From contig NZ_KV440945.1 of NCBI RefSeq assembly GCF_001636345.1, positions 3,367,354-3,431,353 on the forward strand: a DNA stretch of 64,000 nucleotides, written 5' to 3'. The position numbers and the translations under genes are program-made. The notes beneath the pieces are model-generated. The model was given only the letters and a program-made list of their open reading frames with translations. It was not told the DNA's origin and made no database searches. Below, in pieces: positions 1 through 9,645 of this stretch. Position 1 is the first letter of the stretch. Each line of letters starts with the position of its first letter. The stretch comes from Cytobacillus gottheilii (GTDB lineage Bacteria > Bacillota > Bacilli > Bacillales > Cytobacillaceae).

Positions 1-2
1 GC

Positions 3-608
3 ACTGCTGGTTTTCTTGGTATTCTCTTATTCATTGGGTTTGGGTACTTCGATTGGCTGCATGGATTACTTTGGCTGATCCTCTTGCCTTTTTTTATCCT
101 TGGGTCAAAAAAAACGAAGGAAGCATGGCAATCTCCCTTGTCTAAAAACAGAAAAAATACAGCAGCATGGAAAACAGCCCTCTGGGGGCAGCTATGCTTT
201 GTTGTACTTGGATTTTCATTTGTCATAGGGGGAATTGTGATCTCAGTCATTGGCGTATCAAATGTTTTTGTAAGCACAGATTTAACTTTTATCTGTATGA
301 CACCAGAACAGCTCAGCATGTTAAATGAACAGCTGATTCCTGTCATAGCACATGACCGCGCCGGGTTTGGCAGCGCCTTGTTTAGCGTTGGACTGCTCGT
401 ACTAATGATTTCATTGTGGGGATTTCATGAAGGAGCAAGCTGGGTATGGAACACACTTTTGATTGGGGGAATCCCTGCTTTTGCTGCAGGGATTTCAACC
501 CATTTTATCATCGGCTATACTTCTTTTATCCACTTGCTTCCTGCCTATTTTGCTCTATTTTTATTTGTGGCAGGACTGCTGCTATCAAGGAGATTTTTAA
601 GAAAATAA
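3..608 (+). CDS. Membrane protein, 5' end outside window
   Basis: The reading frame is open from base 3, so the gene starts before the window and only its last 200 or so codons are seen. The visible protein has about five hydrophobic segments: a hydrophobic start, one near GFSFVIGGIVISVIGV, one near ALFSVGLLVLMISLW, then TLLIGGIPAFAAGI, and a final one ending in the basic tail SRRFLRK. This suggests a multi-pass membrane protein. I do not recognise the family. The stop is 4 bp from the stop of the convergent rocB-like gene, with no clear terminator between them. Confidence 0.7.
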   Translation, partial: TAGFLGILLFIGFGYFDWLHGLLWLILLPFFILGSKKTKEAWQSPLSKNRKNTAAWKTALWGQLCFVVLGFSFVIGGIVISVIGVSNVFVSTDLTFICMTPEQLSMLNEQLIPVIAHDRAGFGSALFSVGLLVLMISLWGFHEGASWVWNTLLIGGIPAFAAGISTHFIIGYTSFIHLLPAYFALFLFVAGLLLSRRFLRK

Positions 609-612
609 ACAA

Positions 613-2268
613 TCACAAAATACTATTAGTAAAATCACGAATCAGCTTAGGTAAAGTATGAAACGTATATGGCTTATACACACGTTCGGTCCACTTATGA
701 CCGCCTTTGCCGAATACACCGAGATTAATAGAAGGGATATTCAGCTGTGTCATTGTTTTAAGAGGCAGAGGAAAGAGAGCGTCCATAGCAGGGAAGTTTT
801 TCCGCAATGTGCTTATATCTTCCTCGCTTCCTTGAAATGACATAAAGCTTCCGTCGGCTAAATAGGGGAAATATTTTCTTACCTTAAAGGTTTCCCCTGT
901 TTCAGCTGATGTTTGCTCCAGGATGTTCATTAATTTGGATCTTAAGCTATTGCCTTTTGATTCTGACTCTGACAATGAATTAGACGGTAAAAAAGGTGTT
1001 CCATAGAACAAGATGACGCGCGGCTTCTTTTCTGGATCGGCGTGCTGCAATGCTTCCACAATTTCAAAAGCAGTCATTCTGGCATCCATTTTTGCCAACT
1101 GGCATAAATGGAGTGTCTCGCTTATGATCTCTTCTGTTTCAATTCCTTCCCTGTTAAGTCTGTCCAATAAATCTTTGAGCGTTAGAACCTCGATTGCCCA
1201 ATTGACATCTCTTTTCGGAAGATTATTTGTCTTTCTATATAACTCGAACGTATCTTCAAGCCGCTTTTCAATCGCTGTACATGCTTCCGCTGCTATTTTT
1301 ACTAGCTCATCCGTAACGGTTTGAAGAGGTTTTTCGTATATAAAATAGTGAAAAAAGATCCTGCTTGTTACCGCTGTCTGGACATCATACCTCTTTTTTT
1401 CATCTCTCATATATAAGCAGCTGGGCGGCAGAACAAGCTCATCAGAGAGCTTTTCAGTAAGATGAAAATTTTGATTGATTCTTGTATTTAATTCTGCTGC
1501 AATTAAGGTTGAATCTACTCCAAGAAGACTTTCACCTACATGTGACTCTCTTCCAAAGACCGCAAAGCTCGGAAGTAATTTCCCAGCTGCCCCTGTGTAA
1601 ATATATTTCGTTTCATCTCCATCTGCTAAAGGGGATATAAAATCATTGTTTATAGCAGCCACATAATGCAGACCCTTTTTCTCCTTTAATGAGATCAGCT
1701 CAGAAAGTGCTGAGCGAATGCCCGCATGTTCTCCCTCTTCATCAGGATTAAACATTACCAGCAGATTTCCAGGAACTTCTTCTCTATTTTCACAATAGTA
1801 GAGCAGATTAACGAGATGGACAGCGATGCCGCTTTGCATATCCAAAGCTCCTCTTCCGAATAACCATTGTCCTGAAGCCGCATCTTCTTCAAGCTCTGGG
1901 TCATTGGGTGAAGATGAAAAGAATTCTTTTAACCCTTGAGGATCGTGGGCAATATCCTGTATAGCTCCATAATCCTCTGTTCCGACTGTATCAATATGAG
2001 AATGATAAACCACCGTTTCTTTTACTTCTTTACTACTTGGCAAAAAAGCAAAAACATTTTTGCGTGAAAGGGAATCTTCTTTGATTTCTGAAATCCATAC
2101 GTTTTCAGGGTGATCACTGAAGTAGGGAAACTGCCCGATCAAATCTGCAATCCATTCAGCCTTTTCCACTTCACCATATGTTAAAGTATAACTTTTCTGT
2201 CTTACAAGCATTTGGGTCAGGTATTCTGCCTGTTCAGGCAGGCTCAATGTCCGTAAATATGAATACAT
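613..2268 (-). CDS. rocB: RocB-like M20 family peptidase/deacylase
   Basis: 551 residues, close to the roughly 566 of B. subtilis RocB, a metal-dependent M20-family hydrolase linked to arginine/ornithine use. Visible metal-site motifs are HSHIDTVG (about residue 89), GRGALDMQSG (about 138) and PDEEGEHAG (about 175), as expected for a di-zinc aminoacylase fold. The ATG follows a GGGGGAG ribosome site. No other roc gene lies beside it, so a role in arginine catabolism is inferred from the family alone and the true substrate is unknown. The family call is secure, the gene symbol less so. Confidence 0.8.
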   Translation of the reverse strand: MYSYLRTLSLPEQAEYLTQMLVRQKSYTLTYGEVEKAEWIADLIGQFPYFSDHPENVWISEIKEDSLSRKNVFAFLPSSKEVKETVVYHSHIDTVGTEDYGAIQDIAHDPQGLKEFFSSSPNDPELEEDAASGQWLFGRGALDMQSGIAVHLVNLLYYCENREEVPGNLLVMFNPDEEGEHAGIRSALSELISLKEKKGLHYVAAINNDFISPLADGDETKYIYTGAAGKLLPSFAVFGRESHVGESLLGVDSTLIAAELNTRINQNFHLTEKLSDELVLPPSCLYMRDEKKRYDVQTAVTSRIFFHYFIYEKPLQTVTDELVKIAAEACTAIEKRLEDTFELYRKTNNLPKRDVNWAIEVLTLKDLLDRLNREGIETEEIISETLHLCQLAKMDARMTAFEIVEALQHADPEKKPRVILFYGTPFLPSNSLSESESKGNSLRSKLMNILEQTSAETGETFKVRKYFPYLADGSFMSFQGSEEDISTLRKNFPAMDALFPLPLKTMTQLNIPSINLGVFGKGGHKWTERVYKPYTFHTLPKLIRDFTNSIL

Positions 2269-2468
2269 TTAATACTCCCCCTACTCTCTGTAAATGACTG
2301 TGGTGCTAAAAGCTAAGTATCGCTAATACATCAGCACCTGCTTAAATTAATTCCTCTGCCAATCTATTAAAGATCTATATTTCAGAATATTATATCAACT
2401 TTCACAAAGATTTGGTTAGATTATGTTAAATTCATTAAAAATATGCAGTTTAGACTTGAAAACTGCTC

Positions 2469-2513
2469 ATTAAACGAATAATATATACTTTGTGTCTTTA
2501 AACGTTCGTTTTT
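2469..2513 (+). promoter_or_regulatory. Pair of PurR boxes upstream of the purine permease
   Basis: Two inverted PurBox-like sequences are present: ATTAAACGAATAAT (2469-2482) and AAACGTTCGTTTTT (2500-2513, the reverse complement of a box). The CGAA and TTCG cores are 26 nt apart, which corresponds to the 16-17 nt gap between boxes known from Bacillus PurR operators. B. subtilis pbuO (ytiP) is a known PurR target, so repression in purine-rich conditions is inferred. Confidence 0.65.
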
Positions 2514-2561
2514 TGAGCATACTAGAACACAAACTGTCTTTTTTCATTGGAGGATTATCTT

Positions 2562-3863
2562 ATGTTTAAATTAAAGGAAAATGGAACATCTGTAAAAACT
2601 GAAATGATGGCTGGTATTACAACGTTCCTGACTATGGTTTATATAGTTGTTGTAAACCCGGGCATATTAGCAGATGCCGGTGTTCCTTTTGAGCAAGTTT
2701 TTATTGCAACGATTATTGCCGCTGCAGCAGGTACCATTTGGATGGCTTTATTTGCAAATTACCCAATTGCCATTGCACCTGGTATGGGATTAAATGCATA
2801 TTTTGCTTATTCTGTTGTCGGTACTCATGGAAATATTGATTATGCAACAGCTTTTGCAGCTGTTTTTGTAGCAGGGATTATTTTTATCATCCTATCGTTA
2901 ACACCTTTTCGCAGTAAATTAATTGAAGCGATTCCTGATAATCTAAAACACGGAATCACTGCAGGAATTGGGTTATTCATTGCTTTCATCGGCCTGCGTT
3001 TAACTGGTCTGATTACTAGTCACCCTACAAACTTAGTGGCATTAGGAGATCTGACATCATCTTCATCTGTCCTTGCTTTAGTAGGATTGGCCATTACATT
3101 GATTTTAATGGCATTAAATGTGAACGGTGCTTTATTCTTTGGAATGATTGCAACTGGATTAATCGCCTACTTTACTGGACAGCTTTCATTTGAGCAGGGA
3201 ATTATGGCACTGCCTTCTCTTCCTGAGGGAATCATTGTTTTCAACCCGATTGATGCAATCGGAGAAGTCGTTCAGCATGGTTTATATGCCGTTGTCTTTT
3301 CATTTTTGCTTGTAACGATTTTTGATACAACTGGAACAATGGTTGGGGTTGCACAGCAGGCTGGACTTATGAAAAATAATAATCTGCCGCGCGCACGACA
3401 AGCACTATTATCAGATTCTGTCGCTACGACTATTGGTTCGATGTTTGGAACTAGCCCAACTACAGCTTATATTGAATCGACTTCAGGAGTTGCTGCCGGC
3501 GGGCGTACAGGTCTTACATCATTAACAGTTGGTGTTCTGTTTATTTTAGCTGCCTTCTTTGGACCGCTTGTCAGCGCGGTTTCAGGTATTTCCGCTATTA
3601 CAGCACCAGCATTAATTATTGTCGGAAGCCTTATGATGGGAAGCATCGCTTCTATCAAATGGGGAGAAATCGACGAGGCATTTCCTGCGTTTATTATTAT
3701 CTTGAGCATGCCGCTCACTTCAAGTATTGCTACTGGAATTGCTCTTGGCTTTATCAGCTATCCGATTTTAAAAGTGGCAAGAGGAAAATGGAAAGAGGTT
3801 CATCCGCTTGTTTACGTTTTTGCTGTATTGTTTTTATACCAATTGGCATTTCTGCCGCATTAA
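2562..3863 (+). CDS. pbuO: PbuO/PbuG-type guanine/hypoxanthine permease
   Basis: 433 residues from the ATG at 2562, which is preceded by GGAGG at 8 nt spacing. A TTG 15 bases upstream is in frame but poorly placed. It belongs to the AzgA-like branch of the nucleobase permeases: the N-terminus reads TTFLTMVYIVVVNPGILADAGV and is followed by IAPGMGLNAYFAY, the signature segment of the family. About 12 to 14 membrane helices are visible, with the substrate loop FDTTGTMVG near the middle. It closely resembles B. subtilis PbuO (YtiP), a proton-coupled guanine/hypoxanthine importer. PurR boxes lie upstream and a strong terminator downstream. Confidence 0.85.
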   Translation: MFKLKENGTSVKTEMMAGITTFLTMVYIVVVNPGILADAGVPFEQVFIATIIAAAAGTIWMALFANYPIAIAPGMGLNAYFAYSVVGTHGNIDYATAFAAVFVAGIIFIILSLTPFRSKLIEAIPDNLKHGITAGIGLFIAFIGLRLTGLITSHPTNLVALGDLTSSSSVLALVGLAITLILMALNVNGALFFGMIATGLIAYFTGQLSFEQGIMALPSLPEGIIVFNPIDAIGEVVQHGLYAVVFSFLLVTIFDTTGTMVGVAQQAGLMKNNNLPRARQALLSDSVATTIGSMFGTSPTTAYIESTSGVAAGGRTGLTSLTVGVLFILAAFFGPLVSAVSGISAITAPALIIVGSLMMGSIASIKWGEIDEAFPAFIIILSMPLTSSIATGIALGFISYPILKVARGKWKEVHPLVYVFAVLFLYQLAFLPH

Positions 3864-3867
3864 TTTG

Positions 3868-3899
3868 ACGGGCCTGGTTTGTTCCAGGTCCGTTTTTTT
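3868..3899 (+). terminator. Rho-independent terminator of the purine permease
   Basis: A ten-pair stem (ACGGGCCTGG with CCAGGTCCGT, one G-U) and a six-base loop are followed by a run of T. Confidence 0.9.
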
Positions 3900-3954
3900 G
3901 TCTTTTGGCAGATCATTTATGTGAATTTAGTGTTTTATGATGGTAGAAATCTGG

Positions 3955-4023
3955 TATCCGCCGTCCTTGAAAAATATCCGCCGTTATTTTCATATATCCG
4001 CCAAAAACACCGATTTATCCGCC
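3955..4023 (-). repeat. Short array of TATCCGCC repeats, 20-21 bp period
   Basis: Four exact copies of TATCCGCC begin at 3955, 3975, 3995 and 4016, so the period is 20-21 bp. The same octamer on the other strand (GGCGGATA) forms a five-copy array with the same period near 50.37-50.46 kb. The array lies between convergent genes. Confidence 0.85.
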
Positions 4024-4097
4024 AAACCCAAACAGTCACCCTGCTTCCATAAAAAAAGCACTCCAGCCCAAAAGCTGAAATGCTTCACTTTCATCCC

Positions 4098-4409
4098 TTA
4101 AACCTTCTCAAAAATGTAGGCGTCTCCGTCCTGTTCAACACATTTCACTTCATCGTTAATCTGCACTTCTTCAGATAATCGTCCGGTGATCCTGAGGCCG
4201 CTCGGTGTATCAATTAAAACGACGGTATAGGGAGCAAGGTGTGCGTATTCCTTTGAAGTAACATGAATTCTTGTGAAAGAAAAGACCTTACCAGCACCCT
4301 CTTCTTCTGCCTTCTTAAAAGAAGTGCCCTTACAGACCGGGCAAAGCCATTTTCGCTGAACAAATTGCTTTTGGCAGCCTGTGCATTCAAACACTTGTAT
4401 ATTTGCCAT
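4098..4409 (-). CDS. Zn-ribbon/OB-fold (DUF35) acyl-CoA-associated protein
   Basis: 103 residues. The N-terminal zinc ribbon is formed by CTGC (about residue 10) and CPVC (about 23). It is followed by an OB-like beta domain, SFTRIHVTSKEYAHLAPYTVVLIDTPSGLRITGRL. This is the arrangement of the DUF35/OB-fold proteins that are encoded next to, and act together with, SCP2-type thiolases. The gene starts 3 bp after the thiolase stop codon, so the two are almost certainly co-translated and probably form a complex. It is the last gene of the leftward operon. Confidence 0.85.
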   Translation of the reverse strand: MANIQVFECTGCQKQFVQRKWLCPVCKGTSFKKAEEEGAGKVFSFTRIHVTSKEYAHLAPYTVVLIDTPSGLRITGRLSEEVQINDEVKCVEQDGDAYIFEKV

Positions 4410-4411
4410 GT

Positions 4412-5548
4412 CTATTTGACCCCCTCAAAGATATGAACGGTCGAATAAGCGCCAGTTCCGCCCAGGTTTTGTGCAAGACCGATTCGTGCTCCTTCAACCT
4501 GGTTGCAGCTTGTTCCGCGCAATTGTGAAACAATGTGATAAATTTGCGCCAGACCTGTTGCACCAATCGGATGTCCCTTTGAGAGCAGCCCGCCGCTCGT
4601 ATTAACCGGAACTACTCCGCCATGTTTGGTGAGGCCTTGCTCAACGGCCTCAAAGCCTGTTCCTTTTGCAAAGAAACCAAGTTCTTCAATGGATAGAATC
4701 TCTGTCATTGAAAAACAATCATGCAGCTCCACCACATCAATATCTTCTGGACCCAAACCTGCTTTTTCATACGCACGCCGTGCCGATTCTTTTACAGCAG
4801 GCAAGCTTAAAAGGTCCGAAGCTTCCTGCATCTGAGTCGTACCTGATGCCTGACCTGAAGAGCGGACAATAACTCCATTTTCACCTTTTGAAAGAACGAT
4901 CGCTGCTGCACCATCACTTGTCGGGGAACAATCGAATAAGCCTAACGGTTCTGTGATCATCCGAGCGGACATGTAGTCCTCCATGGTCGCAGGTTTTGTA
5001 AATTGAGCAATTGGGTTATGAATCGCGTATTCCCTGTTTTTAAGTGCTACATATGCCAGATGCTTTTTGCTTGCTCCTGTTTCATAAAAATACCGGTTTG
5101 CAACAGTTCCAAAAAATCCTGGGAATGTTAGTCCAGCGTGCTTTTCATTTGAATCATTATCCATTGCAGCATTAATGGCATTTGTAATGACCTCTGTAGG
5201 AGCACCTTTCATTTTTTCAACGCCAGCCACCAGCACATTTTCATATTCTCCGCTTTGAATCATCAAGAATGCCTGGCGGAAGGCAATCCCTCCTGATGCA
5301 CAGGCTCCCTCTACTTTAACGGTCGGAATAGCTCCTAAACTAAGATCATTTGCCACAATCGCACCTAGTATTTCCTGATTGCCAAGAGACCCGGACATAA
5401 AGTTTCCAACATAGACTGCATCTATTTTGGGGAAATCAGCTTCCTTGAGGGCTTGAAAACAGGCATCCAATAGCAGGCTCTTTAATGTCTCTCCTTCATG
5501 TGTGCCAAATTTCGTGATTCCAAGTCCAGATACATTCACTTTGTTCAT
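4412..5548 (-). CDS. SCP2-type thiolase family protein
   Basis: 378 residues. The nucleophilic cysteine is in EGACASG (about residue 83), a histidine in ELHDCFS (about 277) and a glycine loop in GHPIGATG (about 328), as in thiolases. The sequence type (short N-terminal MNKVNVSGLGITKFG, partnership with a DUF35 protein) points to the nonspecific lipid-transfer/SCP2 thiolases, which cleave or form beta-ketoacyl-CoA. The start overlaps the stop of the acyl-CoA ligase gene by 4 bp. Its place after a ligase and an SDR suggests the final thiolytic step of a degradation pathway. The substrate cannot be read from the sequence. Confidence 0.85.
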   Translation of the reverse strand: MNKVNVSGLGITKFGTHEGETLKSLLLDACFQALKEADFPKIDAVYVGNFMSGSLGNQEILGAIVANDLSLGAIPTVKVEGACASGGIAFRQAFLMIQSGEYENVLVAGVEKMKGAPTEVITNAINAAMDNDSNEKHAGLTFPGFFGTVANRYFYETGASKKHLAYVALKNREYAIHNPIAQFTKPATMEDYMSARMITEPLGLFDCSPTSDGAAAIVLSKGENGVIVRSSGQASGTTQMQEASDLLSLPAVKESARRAYEKAGLGPEDIDVVELHDCFSMTEILSIEELGFFAKGTGFEAVEQGLTKHGGVVPVNTSGGLLSKGHPIGATGLAQIYHIVSQLRGTSCNQVEGARIGLAQNLGGTGAYSTVHIFEGVK

Positions 5549-7026
5549 TGTACTCCGCTCCCCTCCTGTTCCCGCAGCTCCCTTTTTAAAATTTTCCCAT
5601 AACTGCTTTTCGGCAATTCTTTAACAATATGAATCTGTTTAGGCTTTTTATAGCTTGCGAGATGATCCTTGCACAGCAGAAGTAATTCATTTTCATCGAC
5701 AAAATGCCCTTCATTTAAAACACAATAAGCAACGACCATTTCTCCCCACTTTTCATCTGCAATCCCAAGAACACAAGTTTCTTTAATGCCTACATGCTTA
5801 TTAATGACCTCTTCAATTTCTCTCGGATATATATTTAAACCGCCGCTGATGATGACATCCTTTTTGCGGTCGACAATATGCAGATAGCCTTGCTCGTCAC
5901 ACCAGCCTAAATCACCTGTGTAAAGCCAGCCATCTCTTAATGTTTCCTTTGTTGCCTTGTCATTTTTCCAGTAGCCCTGCATAACCAATGGACCTTTGCA
6001 GATGATTTCGCCAATTTCTCCTTGAGGCACCTCTGCACCATGATCATCGACCAGCTTCATTTCAACAAACGGACCTGCTGTACCGCAGGATTCAAGCCTG
6101 TTAATAAGCTCTTGTCTCGGCATCACCGTAATGGTCATAGGAGCTTCTACCTGGCCATATGTCTCAATAAAAATAGGTCCTGCCTTCTCAATCGCCTGCT
6201 TTAATTTGCTTGCAGCTATCGAAGACCCTGCCATATTAATAGATTTAATATTTGATAGTTTTTTTGCATCAAAATCAGGGCTCTGAATCATTAGATTTAC
6301 CATTGTTGGCACCATAAAGATAAAAGAAACCTTCTCTTTTTCTACTTCATTCAAAAACTCAGAAGGATTAAATTTATCAAATACCACTTGAGTTAAGCCG
6401 AACAGCCATGAAATATGTGATAAAAAGTTGCTTCCATGCGTCAAAGGAGCAACATGCCCAACAACATCATCTGCTGTGATCTCACAGACAAGTGCTAATG
6501 AAAGAGCACTTGAAATCATATTGCGATGTGAAAGCATAACTCCTTTTGGCTTGCCCGTTGTCCCAGATGTATACATGATCGCAAATAAGTCGTCTTCCTC
6601 CACATCCATCTCCGGCTGTAAAGATTCTTCTGCAGATAACCAGCCTTCATAATCATGACCAATAAATACACACTGGCAGCTGCGTGTTACCTTTTCAATC
6701 AGCTCTTCTTCACCTATTAAAATCTGCACATCAGCATTCTCTAAAATGTATTCAACTTCTCTTTCATGTAAACGGTAATTAAGAGGAACTTTGATAAAAC
6801 CGCCGTAAGCCGCTGCTAAATCAAGCTCAATATGCTCCAGCCGATTAGACATTAAAACGCCTATACGGTCGCCTTTTTTCAAGCCGGCTTTTTTTAATGC
6901 TGCATATAACTGAAAGACTCTCGTTTGCAGCTGGGCATATGTTAAACTTCGATAAGCATCTTTAACAGCTATTTTATCCGGATAACGCTTAAATACTTTC
7001 CCTGCTAAATCAGCGATCGTTTGCAT
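5545..7026 (-). CDS. Class I acyl-CoA synthetase (AMP-forming)
   Basis: 493 residues of the ANL superfamily. The phosphate-binding loop is YTSGTTGKPKGVMLSH (about 152-167). The adenine and hinge region is YTGDLGWCDEQGYLHIVDRKKD, followed by GGLNIYPREIE. The C-terminal catalytic lysine lies in PKSSYGKILKREL. It activates a carboxylic acid to its CoA thioester via an acyl-AMP. It starts just before the thiolase gene and 2 bp after the PPC-domain gene, inside the TRAP-linked operon. I infer that it activates the acid imported by that transporter. Confidence 0.88.
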   Translation of the reverse strand: MQTIADLAGKVFKRYPDKIAVKDAYRSLTYAQLQTRVFQLYAALKKAGLKKGDRIGVLMSNRLEHIELDLAAAYGGFIKVPLNYRLHEREVEYILENADVQILIGEEELIEKVTRSCQCVFIGHDYEGWLSAEESLQPEMDVEEDDLFAIMYTSGTTGKPKGVMLSHRNMISSALSLALVCEITADDVVGHVAPLTHGSNFLSHISWLFGLTQVVFDKFNPSEFLNEVEKEKVSFIFMVPTMVNLMIQSPDFDAKKLSNIKSINMAGSSIAASKLKQAIEKAGPIFIETYGQVEAPMTITVMPRQELINRLESCGTAGPFVEMKLVDDHGAEVPQGEIGEIICKGPLVMQGYWKNDKATKETLRDGWLYTGDLGWCDEQGYLHIVDRKKDVIISGGLNIYPREIEEVINKHVGIKETCVLGIADEKWGEMVVAYCVLNEGHFVDENELLLLCKDHLASYKKPKQIHIVKELPKSSYGKILKRELREQEGSGVQ

Positions 7027-7028
7027 GA

Positions 7029-7520
7029 TTACGCCTCACTTTCATCATAAAAGTTAAACAGTGAAAACCCTGATGGCTGATAGGTCTCTCTTACAGGCTG
7101 AATGCCTTCAGCCACTATAATGGTGAACTCGAGCGTAATCGCTACGATTGTTTTTCCTTCTAAGAAGTGCCCGCCAGAGACATTTTTGCGATGATCTACA
7201 AAGACACCGTGAAAATGAATATCAAGATCTCCTTGTTCATCTACCCCAATAAATCCATTGCCTGAAAGCAATTCAACAGGGGTGTTCCATTGAATCGGTT
7301 TTGAATATGCCATTTCCCCATCGTTATAATCCAATTGCACGATCTCTATATTTGAAAGCGAGCCAATGCATGAAATCGAGCCTGATTTTACTCCATGCCG
7401 TTCACAAACCTTTTTTAATCCGCCCAGCAAATCTTCTCCAGGAGCAAGATAGCCCATTATGATGCCTCTTTTTTGATCAAATACAGATCGTGATGTGCGC
7501 TGAACAGGTACTTTAACCAA
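7029..7520 (-). CDS. PPC-domain (DUF296) protein
   Basis: 163 residues. It matches the plant/prokaryote conserved (PPC, DUF296) fold: GYLAPGEDLLGGLKKVCERHGVKSG, then an SCIGSLSN strand, and a metal-like HFHGVFVD segment with further histidines in GGHFLEG. Some family members are annotated as DNA-binding, but in catabolic operons like this one the role is unproven. The start overlaps the SDR stop by 8 bp, showing tight translational coupling. It could be a small enzyme or a ligand sensor; the sequence does not decide. Confidence 0.75.
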   Translation of the reverse strand: MVKVPVQRTSRSVFDQKRGIIMGYLAPGEDLLGGLKKVCERHGVKSGSISCIGSLSNIEIVQLDYNDGEMAYSKPIQWNTPVELLSGNGFIGVDEQGDLDIHFHGVFVDHRKNVSGGHFLEGKTIVAITLEFTIIVAEGIQPVRETYQPSGFSLFNFYDESEA

Positions 7521-8280
7521 TGGCAGCGCCCCCGCATACCTTTAGAACCTGACCCGTCGTGTACCCTGCTTCTTTTGAAGAAAGATATAAAACGGCTTCG
7601 CCGATATCATCAGGTGTGCCCATTCTTTTGACAACCTGACTGTCCAGGTTATAGGCCATCCCTTTAGTAATGGCTGTTTCAACTGCTCCTGGAGCAATGC
7701 TGTTGCAGACAATACCAAGCGGTCCCACTTCTTTAGCAACCCATTTCGTAAAAGCAATTACACCACCCTTAGAAGCCGCATAGCCAGGGCCGGATCTTCC
7801 TTTCGTACTGCCTGGCTCGTAGCTTGAAATATGTCCGCCAACTAAGCCCGAAATTGAACTGATATTGACAATCCGCCCATACTGCTGCTCCTTCATATAC
7901 GGATAGATCACGGCCTGTGTCAGGAAAAAAGTTGCTTTTAAGTTCGTATCCATATCACGGTCCCACATTTCTTCGGTCATTTCTTCTAAATCCAGTCTGC
8001 TGCATGTTCCGGCATTGTTAACTAGGATATCTATCCTTCCTAATTTCTCATGCACATCTTTAACCAGATTTTGAATGGCAGATTGATCTCTTATATCCAC
8101 TTCATATGAAAATACCTGCACAGCAGGATTTAATTCTTTAATTTCTGCTTTTGTTTCCTCACTTGGCATTAAATCGACAAGAACTACATGTGCACCTTCC
8201 CGCGCCAATACTTTCGCACATCCTGCCCCAATTCCTCTTGACGCACCCGTTACAATCGCTACACAATCTTTAACTTTCAT
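7513..8280 (-). CDS. SDR family oxidoreductase (FabG-like)
   Basis: 255 residues, a classical short-chain dehydrogenase. It has the cofactor loop TGASRGIGAG (about 11-20), an acidic residue after strand 2 (VLVDL) that favours NAD(H), the NNAG motif (about 89) and a YAASK catalytic pair. Catalytic Ser is in NISSISG. A GYAASKGG motif preceded by an unusual EPGSTKGRSGP insertion is seen near residue 158. It most likely oxidises a hydroxyacyl or alcohol intermediate between the ligase and the thiolase step, which is inferred from context. It is preceded by an AGGAGG ribosome site. Confidence 0.85.
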   Translation of the reverse strand: MKVKDCVAIVTGASRGIGAGCAKVLAREGAHVVLVDLMPSEETKAEIKELNPAVQVFSYEVDIRDQSAIQNLVKDVHEKLGRIDILVNNAGTCSRLDLEEMTEEMWDRDMDTNLKATFFLTQAVIYPYMKEQQYGRIVNISSISGLVGGHISSYEPGSTKGRSGPGYAASKGGVIAFTKWVAKEVGPLGIVCNSIAPGAVETAITKGMAYNLDSQVVKRMGTPDDIGEAVLYLSSKEAGYTTGQVLKVCGGAAIG

Positions 8281-8292
8281 CTAAAAAACCTC

Positions 8293-9645
8293 CTATTTAA
8301 CTCCTAATAAATCCGGTAAAAATGTTGTAATTGCCGGGATATATGTGATCAGAAGCAGTACAGCAACTGATGCGATAAAAAATGGGATGATTCTCTTTGT
8401 TATCTGATTCAAGGTAACATTTGCCTGCCCAGAAGCAACGTAGAGATTGACGCCAACCGGCGGTGTAAACAAACCAATGGCAAGATTGACAGTCATCATA
8501 AGTCCAAATACAGTTGGATCGACATCTAAAAACAGCATAACCGGCAAAAGAATTGGAACAAAAATATAGAAAGCAGAAATAGCATCCATAAAAGCTCCAG
8601 CAATAAGTAAAAGAAGATTAATCAGCAAGAGAATAATATACTTATTATCAGTGAGCCCTAACAATCCATCAGCGATCTGCTGTGCAATCTGCTCTGTCGT
8701 AATTAAATAAGCAAAAACAGATGCTGCACTTACAATAAACATGACTGTGGCAGTCTGAACGGAAGAAGCAATGAGGATTTTTTTAATATCCTTCAACTTC
8801 AGCTCTTTATAGACAAACACGCCCACAAATAATCCATAAAAGACTGCAACTACAGCGGATTCAGTCGGAGTAAAAATTCCACCGTAAATTCCGCCTAGTA
8901 TAATGATGGGAATAAGCAAACCCCAAATCGCATCATAAAGCGCTTTCATTTTTTCTGGTAATGGAACCTTTTCTGCGGCTGCAGAGATTTCCTGTTCAAT
9001 ATGTTTCTCTGAATCTGTTAAGGCCCTTTCACTCATATCTTTTTTCTTTACATATAAAGCCGCTGCGATAAGCGCTATTCCTAAAAGAATACCCGGGATA
9101 ATTCCAGCAATGAACAGTCTTCCAATCGAAACAGCAATTTGATCGCCAGCTACGACCGCAAAGACAATGAGTGCGATACTTGGCGGAATGATAATGCCAA
9201 TTGAGCCTGAACTTGCCAGGAGTGCAGCTGCTGACTCCTTTTTCATGCCGTTCTTAACTAGTGCAGGTGTTAAAATACCGCCAATTGCGGCTACCGTCGC
9301 TGGCCCGGATCCTGATATAGCGGCAAAAAAGATCGCCGTCATGACAGTGACAAGAATAATGCCGCTTTTTCGATGTCCCACAAAGACATCAGCCAAATGG
9401 ATCAGGCGCTTTGAAATTCCCGCATATTCCATAATGACGCCAGCAATAACAAAGAACGGAATCGCAAGAAGCGTAAACTTCGCTACACTGGTGTACATAA
9501 TATCTGCTGCAATTTCGATGGATGAGAAACCCATAGAGGTTATTAATGTCACGATGGATGCTGCTGCCAGTGAAATGGCAATCGGCACTCTAAGGAGCAG
9601 CAGCAGAAAAAACAAACCAAAAAGAATAATCGCTTCCATTTCCAT
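8293..9645 (-). CDS. TRAP transporter large permease (DctM)
   Basis: 450 residues with about twelve hydrophobic segments. DctM-family motifs are visible: AISGSGPATVAAIGGILTPALV near residue 110, GIIIPPSIALIVFAVVAG, the FTPTESAVVAVFYG segment, and GLFTPPVGVNLYVASG near the C-terminus. It forms the sodium-driven channel subunit of a tripartite ATP-independent periplasmic-type transporter. The first base of its stop-start junction with dctQ is shared, so the two genes are translationally coupled. The transported solute is probably an organic acid, judging from the ligase downstream. Confidence 0.92.
   Translation of the reverse strand: MEMEAIILFGLFFLLLLLRVPIAISLAAASIVTLITSMGFSSIEIAADIMYTSVAKFTLLAIPFFVIAGVIMEYAGISKRLIHLADVFVGHRKSGIILVTVMTAIFFAAISGSGPATVAAIGGILTPALVKNGMKKESAAALLASSGSIGIIIPPSIALIVFAVVAGDQIAVSIGRLFIAGIIPGILLGIALIAAALYVKKKDMSERALTDSEKHIEQEISAAAEKVPLPEKMKALYDAIWGLLIPIIILGGIYGGIFTPTESAVVAVFYGLFVGVFVYKELKLKDIKKILIASSVQTATVMFIVSAASVFAYLITTEQIAQQIADGLLGLTDNKYIILLLINLLLLIAGAFMDAISAFYIFVPILLPVMLFLDVDPTVFGLMMTVNLAIGLFTPPVGVNLYVASGQANVTLNQITKRIIPFFIASVAVLLLITYIPAITTFLPDLLGVK

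Noticed and set aside
2269-2561. Purine riboswitch upstream of the permease
   Set aside because: The conserved purine aptamer core and its two loops are absent; PurR boxes explain regulation better.
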